From positions 1-8,575 of the forward strand of contig JAQBBQ010000085.1 of NCBI GenBank assembly GCA_032125995.1: 8,575 nucleotides of DNA, written 5' to 3'. This document shows positions 1-6,846 of this stretch, one piece after another. Every line of letters begins with the position of its first letter. The first letter of the stretch is position 1. Source of the stretch: SG8-39 sp032125995. Its GTDB lineage: Bacteria; Pseudomonadota; Gammaproteobacteria; Burkholderiales; SG8-39. The translations under genes were made by a program, and so were the position numbers. The notes below the pieces were generated by a model. It saw nothing but the letters and a program-made list of their open reading frames with translations. It had not been told where the DNA came from and ran no database searches.

Positions 1-156
1 GATTTGTTATGAATGCCGGGTAAAAGTAGACAGTGACACCTATGTACTGGCCTGCAAAACTCTTTGTGCCGAAGGCATGGAGGTTTCAACCCTATGATCA
101 TTGAGACTACTGTAACTCCTGAAAAAAAGGCAGTGATTGTAGGGGCTGGCTTCATG
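1..156. other. segment foreign to trpB, joined at its 3' end
   Basis: This stretch is less GC-rich than the rest of the window and shows no similarity to the trpB 3' end or to trpA on either strand. The break falls at about 150-158, where trpB homology (KMAPRM) ends within TTCATGCGGG. The segment carries a plausible plus-strand gene start (see 94-156). It could be a real insertion, deletion or inversion junction, or a misjoined contig end. I cannot name its source. Confidence 0.6.
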
Positions 157-1262
157 CGGGGCGCCATTTTTGCTGCATACGCCAGCGCGTGCGCGGATTC
201 GAGAGCGGGAATGATACCCTCGAGCCGGCAAAGGTCATGGAATGCCTGGAGCGCGTCCTCGTCCGTGACGGCCACGTACTCCGCGCGCCCGCTGTCCTTC
301 AACCAGGCGTGCTCGGGTCCGACTCCGGGGTAATCGAGCCCCGCAGAGACCGAGTGCGTTTCGATGATCTGACCATTCTCGTCCTGCAGCAAATAGGTGC
401 GGTTGCCGTGCAAGACACCCGGCTTGCCCGTGCACAGGGTTGCCGCATGCTTGCCGCTTTCCAGCCCGCGGCCCGCAGCCTCGACCCCGATCAGGCGGAC
501 CTTTTCATCCGTAATGTAGGGATAAAAGATTCCCATCGCATTCGAGCCGCCGCCAACGCAGGCGATAACCGCGTCGGGCTGGCGACCGACTAATTCCTGC
601 ATTTGCTCCCGTGCCTCACGCCCGATTACGCATTGGAAGTCGCGCACCATCATCGGATAGGGATGTGGACCGGCAACCGTCCCGATGATGTAGAACGTGT
701 TCTCAACGTTGGTGACCCAGTCGCGCATCGCCTCGTTGAGCGCATCCTTGAGCGTCCGGGATCCGCTCTCCACACGCACGACCGATGCGCCCAGCAGCTT
801 CATGCGATAAACGTTCTGCACTTGCCGCTTCACGTCCTCGACGCCCATGTAGACGACGCACTCCAGACCGTAGCGCGCCGCAATGGTGGCAGCAGCCACA
901 CCGTGCATTCCGGCGCCGGTTTCGGCGATGATGCGCGGTTTACCCATGCGGCGTGCGAGCAGCGCCTGGCCGATCACGTTGTTGATCTTATGCGCGCCGG
1001 TATGATTGAGATCCTCTCGCTTGAGATAGACCTGCGCCCCGCCAAAGTGCTCGGACCAGCGCCGCGCATGGTAGACCGGGCTGGGCCGCCCCACGTAGTG
1101 CTTGAGTTCGTAAGCGAATTCGGCGAGGAACTGGGAATCGTTCTGATAGCGCGCGTAGGCGGCCTTCAGCTGGTCGAGCGCCTCGATCAGCGTCTCGGCA
1201 ACGAATACCCCGCCGTACTTTCCGAAATGGCCGCTGCGGTCGGGCAGGTCATGCATCTGCAT
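1..1262 (-). CDS. trpB: tryptophan synthase beta chain, C-terminus replaced, runs off left edge
   Basis: PLP enzyme that condenses indole with L-serine to make tryptophan; it normally works as an alpha2beta2 complex with TrpA in the cytoplasm. Visible motifs are the N-terminal GHFGKYGGVFVAE, the PLP lysine K92 in LNHTGAHKINN, the catalytic glutamate E114 in AETGAGMHG, the phosphate-binding loop VGGGSNAMG, and EGIIPALESAHALA near the end. The ATG at 1262 is chosen because AAGGGAG (1269-1275) lies 6 nt upstream; a second in-frame ATG is at 1256. The gene overlaps trpF by 14 bp, which suggests translational coupling. Family similarity stops at about residue 370 (position ~155). The expected last ~30 residues with NLSGRGDKD are absent in all three minus frames. 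An unrelated reading continues without a stop to base 1. As drawn, the enzyme would lack the serine that contacts the PLP ring nitrogen (Ser377 in Salmonella TrpB) and is probably inactive, unless the junction is an assembly artefact. Confidence 0.93.
   Translation of the reverse strand, partial: MQMHDLPDRSGHFGKYGGVFVAETLIEALDQLKAAYARYQNDSQFLAEFAYELKHYVGRPSPVYHARRWSEHFGGAQVYLKREDLNHTGAHKINNVIGQALLARRMGKPRIIAETGAGMHGVAAATIAARYGLECVVYMGVEDVKRQVQNVYRMKLLGASVVRVESGSRTLKDALNEAMRDWVTNVENTFYIIGTVAGPHPYPMMVRDFQCVIGREAREQMQELVGRQPDAVIACVGGGSNAMGIFYPYITDEKVRLIGVEAAGRGLESGKHAATLCTGKPGVLHGNRTYLLQDENGQIIETHSVSAGLDYPGVGPEHAWLKDSGRAEYVAVTDEDALQAFHDLCRLEGIIPALESAHALAYAAKMAPRMKPAPTITAFFSGVTVVSMIIGLKPPCLRHKEFCRPVHRCHCLLLPGIHNK
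94..156 (+). CDS. possible 5' fragment of a Rossmann-fold nucleotide-binding protein
   Basis: An ATG at 94 has a good ribosome binding site, GGAGG at 79-83, 10 nt upstream. The first 21 codons contain KKAVIVGAGFM, which resembles the opening beta strand and glycine loop (GxGxxG) of FAD- or NAD(P)-binding oxidoreductases. The next glycine would be expected straight after FM, but the sequence there switches into antisense trpB. The frame stays open to 333, but those residues are the shadow of trpB. If real, this is the truncated start of a divergently oriented oxidoreductase gene. The piece is too short to assign a family, and chance resemblance is possible. Confidence 0.35.
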
Positions 1263-1872
1263 TGCGCACTCCCTTCATGAACGCGGCTATTTTCGAAGCA
1301 TCCTTGATGCCCTTGGCGGACTCGACGCCACTCGATACATCGACCGCGAGCGGACGCACGCGGCGCACGGCGTCCGTTACATTCTCGGCGGTCAGGCCGC
1401 CGGAGAGAATGACCGGCAGCGCCAGGTCGCGCGGGATGAGGCTCCAGTCGAATGTGACGCCGCTGCCGCCTTGCAGCCCCTCGACAAAGGTATCGAGAAG
1501 AAGCGCCTTCGCATCGTGGTAGGCCCGGACGTATTGTAGCAAATCCACCCCCGGCCCCACCCGTACCGCCTTGACATACGGCCGCCCGAATTGCCGACAG
1601 AACTCGGGCGTCTCCTCGCCGTGAAACTGGAGCAGCTCCACGGGCACCTCAGCGAGCGCTGCCCGCACCTCGTCCGCACTTGCGTTCACGAACAATCCGA
1701 CGGTGGTGATGAAGGGCGGCAATGCACGGATGATTTCGGCGGCTTTCGCGAGCGTCACGCAACGGGGACTGGCCGCGTAGAAGACGAGACCGATCGCGAT
1801 CGCACCCGCACGCGCCGCCGCGAGCGCATCCTCGAGCCGGGTGATGCCGCATATCTTGACTGCAGTGGCCAT
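1249..1872 (-). CDS. trpF: phosphoribosylanthranilate isomerase
   Basis: Catalyses the Amadori rearrangement of N-(5-phosphoribosyl)anthranilate to CdRP, the third step from chorismate to tryptophan, in the cytoplasm. The 207-residue length is normal for the single-domain (beta/alpha)8 enzyme. Catalytic C8 sits in VKICGIT (5-11) and catalytic D127 in LLLDT. Other family motifs are LQFHGEE (81-87), GGSGVTFDW (135-143), ILSGGL (155-160) and DVSSGVES (178-185), the last two forming the phosphate site. The ATG at 1872 fits the family N-terminus; no clear Shine-Dalgarno precedes it. It lies 63 nt after truA and its stop overlaps the start of trpB. Placement beside trpB and apart from trpE/G/D/C is typical of betaproteobacteria. 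Confidence 0.97.
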   Translation of the reverse strand: MATAVKICGITRLEDALAAARAGAIAIGLVFYAASPRCVTLAKAAEIIRALPPFITTVGLFVNASADEVRAALAEVPVELLQFHGEETPEFCRQFGRPYVKAVRVGPGVDLLQYVRAYHDAKALLLDTFVEGLQGGSGVTFDWSLIPRDLALPVILSGGLTAENVTDAVRRVRPLAVDVSSGVESAKGIKDASKIAAFMKGVRNADA

Positions 1873-1935
1873 GGCGAGTGAATCGTAAAGGGGAAATGCT
1901 ACGCTTGAGCGCTGCGTGCTACCACTTCCTGTTTC

Positions 1936-2730
1936 CTATTCTCTGTCACACAGTTCCATGAAATTGGCGCGCGGCGCCACCGGCAGGCCCCAGTGAGGCC
2001 CGTATTCGACCTGGGCCAGGTATAGCCCGGCGGCGGCAAACGTCGGCGCCGCTCGCGTCCGGTCGCGCCCCGCTAACAACTCTCCGAGCCACTCGGGAGG
2101 AAACTTGCTTTTGCCGACGTAGACCAGGCAGCCCACGATGTTCCGCACCATGTGGTGCAGGAATGCGTTGGCTTGCACATCGAACACAACGTAGGTGCCG
2201 CTGCGGACGAGATCGAGGCGCTTCACCGTTCGCACCGGTGAGCGCGCCTGGCACTCGGCGCTACGAAAGGCGCTGAAATCGTGCTCGCCGATGAGCAGTC
2301 GGGCTGCATTACGCATCTTTTCCAGGTCGAGGGGCAGATGGAACCACCCGACACGCGCGTGCGCCGCGGCGGGCCGAACGGGATCGTTGAGAAGAATATA
2401 TCGATAGGACCGGCTCACCGCGGAGTATCGCGCATGAAAATCCTCAGCCACTTCGCGTGCCCAGGTGACCGCGCAGGGTGGCGGCAGGAGCGCATTCACA
2501 CCTCGCACCCACGCCGAAGCCGGACGCCGCGCGTCGGTGTCGAAATGAACAACCTGGGCGAGCGCATGCACGCCTGCGTCCGTGCGCCCGGCGCAAATGG
2601 TCGCAACCGGCGTGTCGGCAATCTCGCACAATGCGCGCTCGAACGCGTCCTGCACCGCGCAGCCCTCCGGCTGGGTCTGCCAGCCGCAGAATCGGCTACC
2701 GTCGTATTCCACACCGAGGGCCATTCTCAC
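1936..2730 (-). CDS. truA: tRNA pseudouridine(38-40) synthase
   Basis: Converts uridines 38, 39 and 40 in the anticodon arm of tRNAs to pseudouridine. The reading frame extends back to a TTG at 2766 inside the preceding terminator, so that start is unlikely. I choose the GTG at 2730: AGGGGA (2737-2742) is 6 nt upstream and the protein then begins VRMALGVEYDG, matching the usual N-terminus. An ATG at 2724 is the alternative. This gives 264 residues, usual for TruA. The catalytic aspartate is D51 in CAGRTDAGVHA. YDGSRFCGWQ, the SRSYRYILLN strand and FLHHMVRNIVG near the C-terminus are also family hallmarks. It lies directly downstream of the fimV terminator and upstream of trpF. Confidence 0.96.
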   Translation of the reverse strand: MRMALGVEYDGSRFCGWQTQPEGCAVQDAFERALCEIADTPVATICAGRTDAGVHALAQVVHFDTDARRPASAWVRGVNALLPPPCAVTWAREVAEDFHARYSAVSRSYRYILLNDPVRPAAAHARVGWFHLPLDLEKMRNAARLLIGEHDFSAFRSAECQARSPVRTVKRLDLVRSGTYVVFDVQANAFLHHMVRNIVGCLVYVGKSKFPPEWLGELLAGRDRTRAAPTFAAAGLYLAQVEYGPHWGLPVAPRANFMELCDRE

Positions 2731-2736
2731 TTGGTG

Positions 2737-2742
2737 TCCCCT
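2737..2742 (-). promoter_or_regulatory. Shine-Dalgarno that decides the truA start
   Basis: AGGGGA on the minus strand lies 6 nt before the GTG at 2730. It sits just beyond the T-tract of the terminator, so truA translation signals begin almost as soon as the hairpin ends. Confidence 0.6.
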
Positions 2743-2756
2743 GGTTCCACTCGTCT

Positions 2757-2796
2757 CCAAAAACAAAAACCGCGGCAGCGTGGAGCTGCCGCGGTT
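2757..2796 (-). terminator. rho-independent terminator after fimV
   Basis: A perfect 12-bp inverted repeat (arms 2768-2779 and 2785-2796, loop of 5) reads on the minus strand as a GC-rich hairpin with arm AACCGCGGCAGC or its complement. It is followed by TTTTTGTTTTTGG. It begins 20 nt after the fimV stop and is oriented to end the fimV transcript. It is the strongest hairpin I see in the window. Confidence 0.88.
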
Positions 2797-2816
2797 CGAT
2801 CCGACCTGGTGCCCGC

Positions 2817-5387
2817 TTAGCCCAGACTGTCGAGCAGTGCCTTCGCCTGCGACTTCTGATCGGCGTCACCCTCATTGATCACTTCCTGCAGGATCTCCTT
2901 GGCGCCCGCTTTGTCGCCCATTTCCTGGTAGGCCTTGGCCAGATCGAACTTCGTCTGAACATCGTACCAGTGCCCGCTCTTGGTCGTAGGTATGTCCTGC
3001 CCCGTCGTGGGCGGCCGGCCGCCGAGATCGAGCCCACCCTCGGGCACTTCAAGCTTGAAATCGACGCCCCCCGGGCTCGTCGCTTCTTTCACGGTCGGTA
3101 GTTCGTCGATAGGGGTTCCTGCCGGAGGAAGCTCGATCTGGAAATCGATCGTTCCTCTATCCCGAGCCGACGTCCCTGCATCGAGCTTCAGGTCGGCTTC
3201 CGCAGGTTCGGCTGGCGGCACGTCGAGCGTGAAATCCGGCATGTCCCGAGCGCCCGCCGCGCGCTGCGCGCGCGCCACATCAGTCGCCACACCGGTATCG
3301 ACCACGGTCTGGGTCGCTGCCTGGACGGCAGCGGCCGCCTCGCTGTCGAGCTCGATATCGGTTGAGGTCACGCCGGCTCCGCCGCCGATCCCCAAGTCGA
3401 AATCGATATTCTGTCCTGTTCTCGGGCCCGCCGCTGACGGTGCCGCGGCGCCTTTGCCCGCCTCATAAAGCTTGTTGCCCGGATCGATCGCGTAACCCAT
3501 CGCGGCGACCTTGACCCACTCACCTCCCGAGCTCCCGATCTGCTTCTGCAGGTCACTCGCGAGCTGGCCAAACGCGCTTTTGTCTTTTCGCGCCGTGTAG
3601 ACCTCGAGCAGCTTCATCTTCACGTCGGCGCGGTTCGGGTTCCGCGCCAGCGCTTCCTTGAGGATCTCTTCTGCCTGCCCGTCCCGACCGTACGCAATGT
3701 AGACTTCTGCCTCGGCAAGGGGATCGACGTCGTCGGACGCCCCAGTCGTCCCTGTCGTGCTGGGCGTCGCGGCGGGATCCATGTCGTCAGTTGAGGCGAC
3801 TACCCCCGCCGCAGCGGCAGCCGCCGAACCCAGAGTCGGTGATTCGCGAGGAAGTCCGGTGTCCATGCCTTCACGCGAGCGTCGCCGGCGCGCCATCAAG
3901 AATGCAAGGCCGCCCAGCGCGAGGACACCACCGCCCGCCGCCAGATACATTGGGTCACCCAATGCGTCCATGACCTGGTCCACCAACTCGGGCTGCGGGG
4001 GCGCAGGCGATGGCGTGACGACCTTGGGCTTTGGTTTCTGTTTCGGGGGCTCGGGCTTGGCGACAACCCGCGGCTTCTCCGGCGCCGGTTGCGCCACCTT
4101 GGGCTTTGCCGGCACACTCACGTCCGGCCGCGCGGGTTCCGGCATGGCGGGGGCGGTCTGCTGAGCCTGCTGTTGCGCGGCCGCCATTCCCGGGCTCCGC
4201 AGCGCCATCAGTTTCTGCATGTCCTTGATCGTCTTCTCGAGCTGCACAATGCGCTCGTTGGCTTCCGCCAGTGCTTTTTCACGCGCCACGACTTCTTCCT
4301 CGAGCGCGCGGACGCGATCCGCAGTGCTTCGCGGTTTGGCCGTGCCCGCGCCAGCCGCGGGGGGCTCACCCTTGGAAATCTTTACGACCTCTTTCGATCC
4401 ACCGCCGGTATTGTCCTCGACCTTGGCCACGATCTTTCCGCTCGTAGCACTTCGGCTACCCGCCGGCGTTTCGCCAGCTGCATCGGCCAGGCGTTGGCGA
4501 TAGGTTCTCCAGACAATCACGTGAGTGCGGTACACCGTGACCGCCTCGCTGTTGGTAATCAACTCGACTTCATCTCGGTCGGGAACACGGAGAATTTTCC
4601 CCGCCCGCACCAGATTCAGATTCTTGCGAATGAACGCGTCTTCGTTCGCGCGATACAGTGCCAGCAGCATTTGTTCCAGCGTCACGCCCTCCGGCATCAC
4701 GCTTCGCGCAATCTTGCCCAGCGTCTCTCCCCGCTCGATGGGTCCGTATTCCTTCGCTCCCGCCGCCGGTGCTGGTGCTGGTGCTGGTGCTGGTCCCGCC
4801 GCCGGTGCCGGTGCCGGAGCAATTGGCTCACTCAACGGTGCGCTGACCGGCGGTTCCGGCGCCGCTTGCACCGCTGGCGACGCTGGCGCCAATGGCGCCG
4901 CCGGTGCTTCAGGCGCCATGGGCGCGGGACGCATCTCGGGAGCTGCAGAGACGGTGGGGGCCGCTTGACCCAGCGGCATCGAACCGACACCCGGCGGGTC
5001 GAGCAGTGCCGTGTATTCACGCAAGATGCGCCCGGCTGACCACGTCAGCTCGATCATCAGGTCGATGAACGGCTCCGTCACCGCACGCGACGTCGTGACC
5101 TTCAGATACGGCCGCCCGTCGGGACGCTTCTCGATGGTGACCCGCGCTCCGGGTAGCGCTACGTTGTACTGCAGGTTGGCTCGGCGATAGGCTTCGGGCG
5201 CAGCAATCCGAGCGCTGATGGAGCTAATTTCGGCCTTGCTGACCGAGACCAGCTCAATCTCCGCGCTAAGCGGATGGCCCAGAGCCGATAGCACCGTGAG
5301 CCGTCCCAAACCGGCTGCACTTGCAAGCCCGGGCGCCAGCGCCACGAGCAGCACCGCAAGCCATGCCTTTACGATGAGTTCTCGCAC
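2817..5387 (-). CDS. fimV: FimV/HubP-type polar LysM protein
   Basis: Inner-membrane hub protein; relatives bind peptidoglycan through LysM, organise the cell pole and promote type IV pilus assembly and twitching (Pseudomonas FimV, Vibrio HubP). The GTG at 5387 is chosen because AAGGAGG (5397-5403) lies 9 nt upstream and the protein then opens with a signal peptide (about 1-25, ending ASAAG). In the 856 residues: FimV N-terminal region 26-130; Pro/Ala linker 142-211; LysM-like segment 214-280 (GETLGKIA...AGKILRVP); heptad-like coiled coil 356-395; Pro/Lys-rich stretch 415-467; one membrane helix 479-498 followed by RRRR; acidic cytoplasmic part with a TPR-like segment from about 553 (EAEVYIAYGRDGQAEEILKE); and the family C-terminal TPR motif at about 807-854 (KFDLAKAYQEMGDKAGAKEI). 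The asd-fimV-truA order is standard in this class. The low-complexity linker carries hexamer repeats. Function in this organism is inferred from the family. Confidence 0.92.
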   Translation of the reverse strand: MRELIVKAWLAVLLVALAPGLASAAGLGRLTVLSALGHPLSAEIELVSVSKAEISSISARIAAPEAYRRANLQYNVALPGARVTIEKRPDGRPYLKVTTSRAVTEPFIDLMIELTWSAGRILREYTALLDPPGVGSMPLGQAAPTVSAAPEMRPAPMAPEAPAAPLAPASPAVQAAPEPPVSAPLSEPIAPAPAPAAGPAPAPAPAPAAGAKEYGPIERGETLGKIARSVMPEGVTLEQMLLALYRANEDAFIRKNLNLVRAGKILRVPDRDEVELITNSEAVTVYRTHVIVWRTYRQRLADAAGETPAGSRSATSGKIVAKVEDNTGGGSKEVVKISKGEPPAAGAGTAKPRSTADRVRALEEEVVAREKALAEANERIVQLEKTIKDMQKLMALRSPGMAAAQQQAQQTAPAMPEPARPDVSVPAKPKVAQPAPEKPRVVAKPEPPKQKPKPKVVTPSPAPPQPELVDQVMDALGDPMYLAAGGGVLALGGLAFLMARRRRSREGMDTGLPRESPTLGSAAAAAAGVVASTDDMDPAATPSTTGTTGASDDVDPLAEAEVYIAYGRDGQAEEILKEALARNPNRADVKMKLLEVYTARKDKSAFGQLASDLQKQIGSSGGEWVKVAAMGYAIDPGNKLYEAGKGAAAPSAAGPRTGQNIDFDLGIGGGAGVTSTDIELDSEAAAAVQAATQTVVDTGVATDVARAQRAAGARDMPDFTLDVPPAEPAEADLKLDAGTSARDRGTIDFQIELPPAGTPIDELPTVKEATSPGGVDFKLEVPEGGLDLGGRPPTTGQDIPTTKSGHWYDVQTKFDLAKAYQEMGDKAGAKEILQEVINEGDADQKSQAKALLDSLG
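4768..4817. repeat. hexanucleotide repeats in the fimV linker
   Basis: The plus strand holds about 4.5 copies of GGTGCT (4768-4794), then about 2.8 copies of GCCGGT (4801-4817). On the minus strand they encode alternating Ala-Pro within the FimV periplasmic linker, at about residues 195-208. The 6-bp unit keeps the frame whatever the copy number. Confidence 0.85.
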
Positions 5388-5396
5388 AGCGGTCCC

Positions 5397-5403
5397 CCTC
5401 CTT
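5397..5403 (-). promoter_or_regulatory. Shine-Dalgarno that decides the fimV start
   Basis: AAGGAGG on the minus strand, 9 nt before the GTG at 5387. The frame stays open upstream to 5432, but only this start puts the signal peptide at the N-terminus. Confidence 0.75.
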
Positions 5404-5465
5404 TTCGCGAGGAATAAAAAGACTAACATCAATCAGTTAGCGATGCAAGCTCATGTTCCCGTTAA

Positions 5466-5494
5466 ATGATATTCCTAATCAAACTATTTTTTAA
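5466..5494 (-). promoter_or_regulatory. candidate sigma-70 promoter for fimV
   Basis: The asd-fimV gap (5388-5586) holds an AT-rich core at about 5405-5505. A TATCAT -10 box (5466-5471, five of six matches) is spaced 17 nt from a weak TTAAAA -35 box (5489-5494). Other pairings in the same AT-rich stretch are possible. No intrinsic terminator with a T-tract is seen after asd in this gap. Confidence 0.3.
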
Positions 5495-5586
5495 CAAATT
5501 TCAGCGCGCCGGTGTGACGGATTCCGCGCTGTGTCTCTATGACACCGAATTACGGCCCACGGCGCCGAAGCAACACTTTAGCCGGT

Positions 5587-6756
5587 TCAAGCGCGAACCG
5601 ACGTGCTTGTTTTCGCGACTTTCCCCGCGGGAGATGCGCTCGCATCCGCTTCGAGCAGGATCCTCAGCATGCGACGGAGAGGCTCCGCCGCGCCCCACAG
5701 CAACTGATCGCCGACGGTAAATGCCGCAAGATAGTGCGCGCCCATCGGCAGCTTGCGCAATCGGCCAATCGGGACCGAGAGCGTTCCGGTTACGGCGGCT
5801 GGCGTGAGCTCCGCGAGCGTCGGCTCACGGCGATTCGGAATGACTTTGACCCAGCCATGCGCGGACGCGAGCAACCCTTCGATTTCGTCCAAGTCGATGT
5901 CCCGCGTGAGTTTGATCGTGAGCGCCTGACTGTGACAGCGCATGGCACCCACCCTCACGCAGATGCCATCCATTGGAATCGGGTTGGCGGAGCGCCCCAG
6001 TATCCTATTGGCCTCGGCCATCGCCTTCCATTCCTCGCGGCTCTGCCCGTTGCCAAGATCCTTGTCGATCCACGGCAGCAGGCTGCCGGCGAGTGGATAC
6101 CCGAACTGGGCAACAGGAATGCGGTCGCTGCGAATTGCCTCGGTGACGGCCTTGTCGATCTCCAATATCGCCGCGCCCGGATCATCGGCCAGGTGACGCG
6201 CCGTGCCGTACAGATTACCCATCTGTTGCACCAACTCCCGCATGTGCTGCGCACCGGCTCCCGACGCCGCCTGATAGGTCATCGCGGTGAGCCACTCCAC
6301 GAGACCCGCCTGCACCAGGCCGGCGATTGCCATCAGCATCAGGCTCACCGTGCAGTTGCCGCCGATATAATTGCGGATGCCCCGCGCAAGCGCCTCGTCG
6401 ATGACCGCTCGATTCACGGGGTCGAGGATGATGATCGCGTCCCGCTCCATGCGCAGCGCGGATGCCGCGTCGATCCAGTAACCGTCCCATCCGGCTGCGC
6501 GCAGCTTGGGATGGATCTCGCTGGTATAGTCGCCGCCCTGGCAGGAAATCAGGATGTCCGCTGCAGCGAGCTCATCGAGATTTCGCGCGTCCTTGACGGG
6601 CGGCGCTTCTTTGCCGATTCGCGGCGCGCGGCTGCCCATCTGCGAGGTGGAGAAGAACACGGGCTTGATCAGGTCGAAATCGCGCTCCGCGCGCATGCGC
6701 TCGATCAACACCGAGCCCACCATGCCGCGCCAGCCGATCAAACCTACCGTTGCCAT
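5587..6756 (-). CDS. asd: aspartate-semialdehyde dehydrogenase
   Basis: Reduces aspartyl-4-phosphate to aspartate semialdehyde with NADPH, the branch point for lysine/diaminopimelate, threonine, methionine and isoleucine. The N-terminal GLIGWRGMVGSVL (5-17) is the NADP-binding loop. The catalytic cysteine is C135 in GGNCTVSLMLMA. R268 and H275 in CVRVGAMRCHS are the substrate-binding and general acid/base residues, matching the enterobacterial enzyme almost number for number. At 389 residues it is about 20 longer than E. coli Asd; the extra is a Ser/Ala/Lys-rich C-terminal tail that looks unstructured. The ATG at 6756 has GAGG (6765-6768) 8 nt upstream. The gene follows leuB by 90 nt, with a TAGAAT -10-like box at 6785-6790 but no convincing -35. 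Confidence 0.97.
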   Translation of the reverse strand: MATVGLIGWRGMVGSVLIERMRAERDFDLIKPVFFSTSQMGSRAPRIGKEAPPVKDARNLDELAAADILISCQGGDYTSEIHPKLRAAGWDGYWIDAASALRMERDAIIILDPVNRAVIDEALARGIRNYIGGNCTVSLMLMAIAGLVQAGLVEWLTAMTYQAASGAGAQHMRELVQQMGNLYGTARHLADDPGAAILEIDKAVTEAIRSDRIPVAQFGYPLAGSLLPWIDKDLGNGQSREEWKAMAEANRILGRSANPIPMDGICVRVGAMRCHSQALTIKLTRDIDLDEIEGLLASAHGWVKVIPNRREPTLAELTPAAVTGTLSVPIGRLRKLPMGAHYLAAFTVGDQLLWGAAEPLRRMLRILLEADASASPAGKVAKTSTSVRA

Positions 6757-6846
6757 TGCATCAGCCTCAATACCAAGAGGTTCTATTCTATCAAGGGGTT
6801 AACCAGCGTGGGCGGAGGTTGGGCAAAAAACAACAGCGCTGCGCGT

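Noticed and set aside
603..1280. 225-codon plus-strand frame opposite trpB
   Set aside because: Antisense shadow of a strongly conserved gene, with His-rich composition and no motif.
4089..5039. 316-codon plus-strand frame opposite fimV
   Set aside because: It has Arg/Cys/Trp runs created by the Ala-Pro repeats of fimV read in reverse. No domain or ribosome site is seen, and fimV on the other strand is a clear family match.
5531..5545. Inverted repeat GTGTC-5-GACAC in the asd-fimV gap
   Set aside because: A 5-bp stem without a T-tract; could be an operator half-site pair but is just as likely to be chance.
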